Below are positions 56,365-64,000 of a stretch of 64,000 bases of DNA, piece after piece; the first letter of the stretch is position 1, and every line of letters begins with the position of its first letter. The DNA comes from Ursus arctos (taxonomy: Eukaryota > Chordata > Mammalia > Carnivora > Ursidae). Where the stretch lies: NCBI RefSeq assembly GCF_023065955.2, contig NW_026622930.1, forward strand, positions 17,771,449 through 17,835,448, read 5' to 3'. The notes below the pieces were generated by a model that did not search any database, was not told the origin of the DNA, and was given only the letters and a program-made list of their open reading frames with translations. The position numbers were made by a program, and so were the translations under genes.

Positions 56365-57554
56365 GTATCAATTAACTCTTTCTTATCGGGTGTTAGTATA
56401 CTGTTCTCTCCACTTGCTTTGAAAGAGCACGCTTAGAATCCACTCCTGAGGTTCCCTCTGAATTCCTTAGCATACATGCTGGCCAATCCTACTGCTACTT
56501 GGCAAATAACATCTTCCTTCCTGTGATAGACCCAGCAAGTCTTCAATTGATTGCTGAGCTCTGACTCTGATTATGAATGTGCTGTCCAGGAGGTGAGATG
56601 GTAACAGATCCCCAGGAGGGCAAATGTTGTCCTGAAAGACATTGGCAGATTTGAGGTGTTTGTGTAATCATCAAGCAAAGGGGAGGACTATTTCTTCCAG
56701 TAAGGAGCACAGGCCACTTCAACAGGCCCAGAGGATTTGGGAGAAACTGGGGATTCAAGCTCATTGAATATAAAAAGTTTTCCTTCCCAGATATCTCTGT
56801 ATCTAGCTCCAAAGTCCTCTCTTTCCCTATCAGAGCCCTATTTTGGCATAGTAGACTTGCCCTGGCTGAGACTTTATCATCTCCAGTCTTCAGCTGTGCC
56901 TGACCTTCAGCTATGTCTGGTCTCTTCCTGCAGGAGATGGATTCTCACTCAGTGAGTCTAAGGAGTCCTGACTCTCACATTGTGTTTTGGGTTGTTGATT
57001 AATAGATCTAAGCTTGTTATTTTTATTATTTTTTCTTTTCATGGAGTCAGTGATGCATAGTGATAGCCACCAGTTCCATATAAGCTTGCTATTTCTACTT
57101 CATCTCCCATTATACCCAATATATTGCACCAGCCAATGCATCCTTTTCCACTTGTTCCCATCCCAGCACACATGGGAACGTCCTAGGCTAGAAATCACAC
57201 AGCTGCAACATGTAAGGGATGAAAAGACTATTGAAACTCCTCCCACAGCCAGTAAGGGGGTCATAGTTGCTATCTATTCAGTAAGAAATCAACTCCAGAA
57301 TCTCATCCTTAATGTCTGCCGTCTACTCAGGTACTATCTTAGGTCAGGTTTCCCAAAAGTAGGATTAGATCAGTGAATCTTATTTAAATGATTTATTCAA
57401 GAAATGTTCTCAGGAAAGGAATGAAGGAAACAGAATAGGATGGGGGAAGCTAACGAGTAATGTGGTCTTGGCTGAAGCTCAGCTTCAGTATGATCGTATG
57501 AGAAACTAACTCTGGATCATGAATTACAACACAATCTTTCCCACGTTTTGTATG
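56365..57554. other. Probable retroviral-internal or other old repeat sequence, unassigned
   Basis: Composition is less AT-rich than the surroundings. The minus frame at 56543-56812 and the plus frame at 57014-57376 are open without recognisable domains. Continuity with the pol fragment at 56110-56364 is plausible but unproven. Confidence 0.35.
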
Positions 57555-57715
57555 CTCTAGGGATCATCAAAATTTTTTGGTAAAAATCTAAATAATGTTT
57601 TAGGCTTTTTGGGCCATTTAGTATCTGTTGCAGCTACTCTGCCATTGTAGTGTGAAAAACAGAGCGTAAAGAAATGAGCTTGGCTGTGTTCCAGTTATTC
57701 ACAGAAGCAGGTGAT
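57555..57715 (+). mobile_element. hAT-Charlie MITE fragment
   Basis: The order 'aatgttttaggctttttgggcc', 'atttagtatctgttgcagctac', 'tctgccattgtagtgtgaaa' and 'gagcttggctgtgttcc' follows a well-known non-autonomous hAT family whose consensus runs 'atattttaggctttgcgggcc ... gtggctgtgttcc'. I do not give a subfamily name. Confidence 0.65.
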
Positions 57716-57894
57716 GGCTTGAATTTGAGCTAGAGGCTAGCTGCAGGTTGCTGTATCTTGCTGTAGGGAAAAATGGCTCTCATATGGCGGAATGAAATTT
57801 TCCAAAGGAGAATGCAACGTTGAGTTGTGATGGTCCAACATGCCAGCAGAGAACAGTTACCAGTATACTGGCAATAAAGGGTGTTTGGATTGGA

Positions 57895-58230
57895 CACCAT
57901 CGATATCCACTGTAGGTGGAATATCAAGAGAGACTTCCAGGAGGCAGTAGAAACTGACCTGATTCTTTAAGGAGAGCTAACGAAGTAACAACATGAGTAA
58001 AAATGCAAAGACAGGTTGCATTGTCATGCATTCAGAGAACTAAAATGATTTTGAAATTAAATGTGAACAGTGGAAGATGAAGCTGGAGAGAGAGATAAGA
58101 AATAGGATGTGGCAGGCATTATATAATATACTAAGAACGTTGTACTTTACTTTGTAGGAAATGAAGAGCCATTGGTGAATTTCAAGTAGAGAGGCCGGAT
58201 GGTCTCTGCAGTGAACATGCAGGAGCCACA
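57895..58230 (-). mobile_element. L2 LINE fragment, antisense
   Basis: It contains 'gagagacttccaggaggcag', 'gatgaagctggagagagag', 'gtactttactttgtaggaaatg', 'aagagccattggtgaattt' and 'gagaggccggatggtc', reverse complement of L2 in order. Confidence 0.6.
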
Positions 58231-60987
58231 ATCTTTTGTTGCTAAGCCCATCTATCTATATAGAGATTTTTAATCATATGCTATCTGTAGTACTTCATAA
58301 AACTTGCTTGCTTCAATTCCCTTTTAGACCCAGTGTGTGATGACTTAGATCCAGCTTTGATGCTGCCTGCTGATGGTGGCATATATCCTCAAAGTGACTT
58401 TCCAACAGTGAAGTAGGATTTGCATCTTTGATCAGTATGCTTTTTTTCTCCCTGGCTTCCTTTGCAATAGCAGCAGATGTTTGAAAGGTGTTTCTCTAGA
58501 TGTCAGGGTAAAGTTTATGACCATGAGATGTAGGCTTTTGCTATTGGTCAATGAAGCCAACTGGACTACATTTTAAGTTACACGTTGGTCTACTTAGTCC
58601 CATGCTTTGCAAATAATCAAGTTCATTTTGTACCAAATATCAGAGAACCAACTGTTCAAATCAGAGGTTGTCATAATGTATACAGCCTCTTATGATCTTT
58701 TTGGAAAACAAAATACTAACAAAGATAACCCTTCATATTTTTTTGTGGTTTCTCTGCCTAAACCCTTCATTTTCCACTATTTAGTCCAAGACCAAAGGAG
58801 GGAACTAGTCACTAACAACCTTTTAGAAATGCTCTTTTGTGCATATGTAGGCTGTTTTAGAATGATAATATCCCCAGAAGGGAGAGCAAATAAGAGCTGT
58901 GTTGATATCTTAAGGTTAAGGTAATGATTTGAACCAGCAGAGCCTCAGTGAGAGAATGTCTAAGAAAGTCAACTTACTCTCTAGAAAATGGATCATGCAG
59001 GTAACAGGTGGGGCCTCTGAAAAGTAGATCAAAGACTTATTTTTTTCATATTTTCCAAATATCTACAAAAAATTTTATTACCATTCACAATAAGAAACAA
59101 TAAACTTCATTTTAATAAAGAAATTACATTTTTTTTAAGTCTGAATCTGTCCACTGGTTAAAAAAAAAAAGTCTATATGCACAAGCATGTGGCAGGCATG
59201 TGCACTAGAAAGTTATTAACATGGCTTTAATATTTATGTAATACTTTTACTCCAAAAAGGTGACTTCAGGTGTTTATATTGTATGTTAGAAAGGGAAAAT
59301 TTTTATTAGCTGTTCTTTTGGAGCCTAGAGGTCCTATAAAATTCTGACCTATAACAGCAATGTGTTGCTCAGAAATTAGTTCCCCAACCACTAAAGTGTT
59401 TGTGGGATAAACAATGAAGTTTTCTCTTTGACTAGGGCAGTGCAGTAAAATCATGTATAATGATAAAGAAGAGAGTTTTCAATGACCAGAATCAGGCATT
59501 TTCTGGAAGTTATAGATTATATTTATAAATTTGCATTGAATATCAAGGTTGTGAGGAACAAAGTAGAACATTTTTAGAAGTAAAAATTTACAAAACATGA
59601 CTAAAATTATATACATCACTTTTCCTGATTGTCATGTAAAGTAATAAATGCTATTTAATGCTCTCCATAGGGGAAAATATTTTTACTTTCATGTCTCCAT
59701 TCATCCATAGCTCTGTAGAGGTAAGGTAACTTGAATCCTACTTTAGATTGAAGATCGAGGCAACTTTATTAAAATGTCAAAATAGTCAAAATGAGAAAAT
59801 CTGCATTCACATGAAGCAGCAACCTCAATTCTTCTCCCAGTCCTCAGGCCTATTCCAGTCTAGCACCAAACATGGCAGCTAGCTGCTAACTTACAGGGAA
59901 GCATAGTGAATTTATGGCATATAGATCACTACAAAGTTCTCTTTCATAAGCAGTGTTCCTTCCCCCAGTGTCCTGTCCAAGTCCTTGGCCTTAAATCCCT
60001 TCCATGGACATCTTATTCTCCACGCCCCCACCTCCCCCCCACCGTCAAGCAAGGGATTAACTTCCAAAACCCAGTGTGCTTGGCTTTGAATTCTTTTGTG
60101 ACCTATTGCAGTGGATCAACTACACATCTCCTTTTCATCTATTTCTATTTCCATCTCCATAGAGAATCCTCTGGGTATGATTTTATGTGTGTATATAGCT
60201 AAATTAACTATTATTCTTTGCCTATTCTTTTATGGAAAAAGTACATTTTCAGTATAAGCCCAAGTGAGTGAGCTAAAATAGTTATAGAACTATGTCCAAC
60301 AACATAGTGTAGTGGGTCACCTGTCATTAGAATTACTGACACCCGAAAAAGAGAAGGGTTAGTCTGAGTCATGAGTTACTTGACTGGAAGCTATGTCAAG
60401 TTTAAGAGAAAAGATGTAGGCAAGAAAGAAGGAATTAGTGCTTTATTACCTAAACACTTGATTAGTAAGATCAATTTGTCTTAGTTGTTGCTATTTCTAT
60501 AACTTTGTCATTGCTCCATTTCTGCTCAAGAACTAGGTAAACCACATTTCACTCAATTAACTTTTTCAGACTTTTGCTGGCTTATATAACATTCATTTTT
60601 TCCTTTACTGTGGACATTTCTAAAGTTGAGATCTTAATCCTTAATTCCTGAAAAGCAAAACAGGATTTTATCATTGCAGTCATCATTGGAATGACTCCTA
60701 AAGAGACCATCTTGAAGCCCAAGTTTTGCCACTGGAGCTAGAAAGGAAGTAAAACTACCTCTCACCAAATATAGCAGAAAAATAGTAAGAAACAAGCTTC
60801 AAGGAGATGAAAAATGTGAAGAGACAGGTTCCCATCTGCAGTATTCTAGCTCCGGATTGAAAAGTACATCATTGCCTACCTAGTCTAATAGGACCAAGTT
60901 CAATGGAAACTGAGCATGATATTATTAGCTGGGAAGAGACTAGGCTTTAGTGTCTAAACTTTGGAAAAGCTGATAAGGTATTAACTG
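58231..60987. other. Unassigned DNA
   Basis: About 2.7 kb without a recognised repeat, exon or RNA gene. The 105-codon plus frame at 58607-58924 has no domain I recognise. A C-rich stretch is at about 60021-60042. Confidence 0.45.
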
Positions 60988-61058
60988 CCCCCCCCCCCCA
61001 GGTATCCATCTGGACAATATGATATGCATGAGAGATTGATTGATTGATTGATTGATTT
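60988..61058. repeat. C-run and (GATT)n microsatellite
   Basis: Twelve C residues at 60988-60999 and about six GATT units at 61033-61058. Confidence 0.93.
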
Positions 61059-61247
61059 TTTTTCTGATGAGAAAGTAAATCTTCTGTCTTTGTGTTTTTG
61101 GAGGGGAAAGGAAGATGATACAAGAGAATAACATAAGAACTTTTAGTCTGAAGGCTTGGTTTTATGCTCTTTGGAGACAGGGCTTTTGGAGTTGCACCAC
61201 TGCAGATGACAGGGTATAAGAAATAGCTTATAAGATAACTCTCTTTA

Positions 61248-61441
61248 GGGGTCCCTGGGTGGCTCAGTCGATTAAGCATCTGCCTTTGGCTCAGGTCATG
61301 ATCCTGGGCTCCTGGGATCAAGCCCCGAATCAAGCTCTCCGCTCAGTGGGGAGCCTACTTCTCCCTCTCCCACTGCCCTTCCTTCCTGCTCATTCTCTCT
61401 CTTTCTCTCTCTCAAATAAATAAATGAAAGCTTAAAAAAAA
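61248..61441 (+). mobile_element. SINEC: Can-SINE, sense, older 'ggctcagtcg' type, with target duplication
   Basis: The head 'gtccctgggtggctcagtcg', the 'caggtcatgatcctgggctcc' box, a CT-rich segment, CAAATAAATAAATG and an A-run are present. The 16 bases at 61232-61247 (AAGATAACTCTCTTTA) recur at 61442-61457 with one mismatch. Confidence 0.96.
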
Positions 61442-61742
61442 AAGATAACTCTTTTTAAACCTCTATCCCTGCTCTCACCACATACCAGAAAAGAGCTTAG
61501 GAATGGTACCCAGAATGTTCTAGATCTCCCATCAATATTATTTTTATAGAGGCCATTGTTGGTAGAAGCAGCGAATAATTTCCTAGGTTGGCTTAGATGT
61601 GAGGGTTGGGACAGGCCATGTCAGGGTGAAGAGCCTTCTAAAGTAAACCTTCATATGAATGTAGCCTATTTATACTTATAGGCTGGTAAAACCTGGGGAG
61701 ATATGGGTTACAGACTTTATAATAGAGATATCTTTTCACTGC

Positions 61743-61928
61743 TGAGGGTGAGAGAGAGTGAAAGAGAGAGTAAGGGGAGGAGCAGAGGGAGAGGGAGAGA
61801 GAATCTTAAACAGGCTCCACACCCAGCATGGAGCTTTACGCCAGGCTCAATCTCATGACCCTGAAGATCATGACATGAGACAAAATCAATAGTTGGACAC
61901 TTAACTGACTGAGCCACCCAGGTGCCTC
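61743..61928 (-). mobile_element. SINEC: Older Can-SINE, antisense, diverged
   Basis: A GA-rich segment, 'aggctccacacccagcatgg', 'caatctcatgaccctgaag' and 'actgactgagccacccaggtgcc' identify a diverged Can-SINE without a clear A tail or target duplication. Confidence 0.9.
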
Positions 61929-63060
61929 AGGTTATACACACTGTAATAATAACATATTTTACAGAACAAGGGGATTTATGAAGAAATAGGTCATTCCTCA
62001 ATTTAAATTCCCCTATTTGCAAACTGTTTTTACTTTCTTGATTACCAGGATATTTCTCTCTTCCTTATCATGAACTGCTTCCAGTGACTCCTTTGTTTCT
62101 GACAATTTTTCCGAAATTCAGCCCACTTCCCTTTTTAATGTTTTTTTTTCCTTGAAGAAATAAGGGAAAACCAAAAATGAGACACGGATAAAAGAAAACA
62201 AATTTCAAAATAAGAGCATCAGCTTTTGTGATTCTCACCAACTTTCGTCATTACTGTCCCTACATATTTAGCCTCCACTGTTGGATTTCCTGGTTTTGAC
62301 ATTTAGTTCTACTCATTGCCTTCCATTCTATTGCTACATAAGACTTAGATTGACAAGGAGAAGGAGAGACAAAATGTTCGACTTCTACTACAATCTAGTC
62401 TATAATCTCAAGGATAAGCATTTTTCAAGTGGTAAAATCCATATTTTAATTTAATTCTAACTAAGTCACTTAAACACTTTAAAAGTAGCCTTTACATGAA
62501 ACTATGTATACAAAGAGAAACCACCTAAATATGAAATATATGTGACTGACATTCAAACATTAAATTAGGATGAATAATTGAAGGCGTAGCATGTTTCTTC
62601 TGAAAAGTTGCCAGTGGTAGGTCTGGTAGTCTCTCCTAATCAAAATATTGATGAAATACCATGTCTATTTATGGATTTCATGACTTAAGGCTATAATAAA
62701 AACGTGTGGCTTTCTGAATTTAGCTCACAACATTGAGTCTGATTAGTCTGAATTAGAAAGGGTGAGACATAATTTAATGGTCATTCTTAAACGTAATTTC
62801 TCTTTTTTTGTTTCTTCTAATAGAATGGACTGATATTTTTTCCTTTGTAAGCTTAATAATTTCCTTTGTAAACTTAACAAGAAAACCACTATCAACATGA
62901 TGAACTTCTTCATTATGGGCACTCTTAGATTATGACTGAGGATTTTTTAGTTGCCTCAGCTGGAGGTTTTCAAGGCATATATGATTGCTTTAAATTGTCT
63001 TTTTCCAGATGAACCAAGTGGTCTTTCTCATTCCCTTCCAGTATCCATGATTGCATTATT
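61929..63060. other. Unassigned AT-rich DNA
   Basis: No feature can be supported. At about 62845-62880 the block 'tttcctttgtaagcttaataa' is almost repeated as 'tttcctttgtaaacttaacaa'. Confidence 0.5.
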
Positions 63061-63185
63061 TTGTAAATTTATATTTTATATAGTATTTATAGTGTATATA
63101 TAAAATATATATCTATAGAATATATTTTTATATAGTATTTATATGTTTTTATATAATATTTATATATATTTTGTGTATGTATGTA
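63061..63185. repeat. AT-rich low-complexity tract
   Basis: Nearly pure A/T with repeated 'tatagtatttatag' and 'tatataatatttatata' motifs, ending in TGTATGTATGTA. Confidence 0.92.
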
Positions 63186-63200
63186 TATGTAGCACTTGAA

Positions 63201-63398
63201 CAGTGCTCTTCAAAAGAACTTTTTGTGAAGATGGAAATATCCTATATATGTGCTATCCAGTATGGTAGCTACAGCTACATGTGGCTGTGGAGTTCTTGAA
63301 ATGTAGCTAGTTTGAGTGGAGAACCAAAATTTAATTTTTATTAATTTTAATTTAAATAGCCTACACATGACTGGTGGCTACCAAATTGAAAAGTACAG
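63201..63398 (+). mobile_element. Near-complete hAT-Charlie MITE
   Basis: It starts CAGTGCTCTTCAAAAGAAC and ends TTGAAAAGTACAG, an imperfect terminal inverted repeat. Internal blocks 'gtgctatccagtatggtagc', 'acatgtggctgtggagttc', 'ttgaaatgtagctagtttg' and 'gactggtggctaccaaattg' match a common mammalian non-autonomous hAT family. No 8-base duplication survives. Confidence 0.7.
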
Positions 63399-64000
63399 TT
63401 CTATAGATTGATTTTGATTACCTTTAGTATTAGTTGATATAATTGGTTTTATGTAAATGATAATTTAAGCTTTAACACTGGAACAGAAAGAGGGTTAGCC
63501 TCTAGTGTTAGAGTCTATATTCTCCTGTGACATACATTAATTGATACATTTTTGTCAATAAGGAATATTTATGGTTTTCCTTTCTCTTTCTAAATTTGAG
63601 TAAGGAACTACCTATGGATTATGTTCAATCTCCTTCCTGAGCTAGATTCATAGTATGTCCTGAAGATAATTTAAGGGAGTAAGATTGATAGGCATTGGTT
63701 AAACAGAAAAAATAAAGTTAACATAAATCTTTGTGAGATAATTTGGAATGTGGGATGGTAATGTTTATGGAGAAACTCTCCCCTTCAGCTTTAGAGATAC
63801 TATTTCACCAGCTGTTAGAAAAAAATTTCCTCTCTCCACTCGTCTTATAAGCAAAATCCACTAACTGGGCCCAATTCACTTCTCTTGGGATATAGAATGA
63901 TTCTAAAGGACTTCCTTTATTATTTTTCTTGCTGTCTCTATAAAAGTTGTGCTCAGAGAACCGGAGACATTGATTTGGTATAGAAACTACTGGAGAGTAG
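63399..64000. other. Unassigned AT-rich DNA
   Basis: No gene or repeat can be supported up to the end of the window. Confidence 0.5.

Noticed and set aside
1..64000. CRISPR array, bacterial operons, riboswitches or insertion sequences
   Set aside because: The window is mammalian nuclear DNA. No regularly spaced repeats with unique spacers, Shine-Dalgarno-led gene clusters or prokaryotic elements are present.

Overview
This is a 64 kb stretch of AT-rich mammalian nuclear DNA with no recognisable protein-coding gene. The organism is a caniform carnivore, most likely a bear or giant panda. The diagnostic feature is the tRNA-Lys-derived Can-SINE: twelve copies are present, and several carry the young form with the 'cagcggttaagcgtctgcc' head, the 'gcgtgatcccggcgtt' box, the 'aggctcctccactatgagcc' block and an (AATAAA)n A-rich tail. 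I associate that subfamily with ursids. The family-level call is from memory, not from a search. The open reading frames I examined (longest 174 codons) lie in repeats or low-complexity sequence, or lack any recognisable domain, so I list none as a CDS.

Layout. 1-4.4 kb: unassigned AT-rich DNA. 4.4-7.4 kb: the most unusual part, with a SINE, a 196-base homopurine G-tract array, a small CpG-rich promoter-like patch split by another SINE, an LTR-like fragment, an L2 fragment and a SINE. 8-8.7 kb: an MLT1 solo LTR with intact target duplication. 10.5-11.2 kb: a 724-base class I retroviral solo LTR with intact target duplication. 11-15 kb: L2 and hAT relics. 15.4 kb: a 42-base 5S rRNA fragment between direct repeats. 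17-20.2 kb: MLT1, MIR and two SINEs. 21.2-21.4 kb: a long palindrome. 23-32 kb: hAT, MIR and L2 relics and one SINE. 32.7-33.3 kb: two young SINEs facing each other. 35-41 kb: two L2 tails and two MLT1 LTRs, the second split by a carnivore L1 tail. 44-47 kb: antisense L2 split by an ERVL-type MLT2 LTR. 48-52 kb: SINEs, L1 tails and a second, shorter solo LTR related to the 10.5 kb one. 52-58 kb: old L1 and L2 pieces and an ERVL-like pol fragment. 58-64 kb: mostly unassigned, with two SINEs and a hAT relic.

No operon or pathway can be described. The window reads as intergenic or deep intronic DNA built up by successive retrotransposon insertions. Relative ages can be read from nesting (SINE in CpG patch, L1 in MLT1, MLT2 in L2) and from how intact the target-site duplications are. 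Repeat family names are recalled from consensus sequences and would need a RepeatMasker run to be final. Boundaries are firm where a target-site duplication is stated and approximate (about 10-40 bases) elsewhere.
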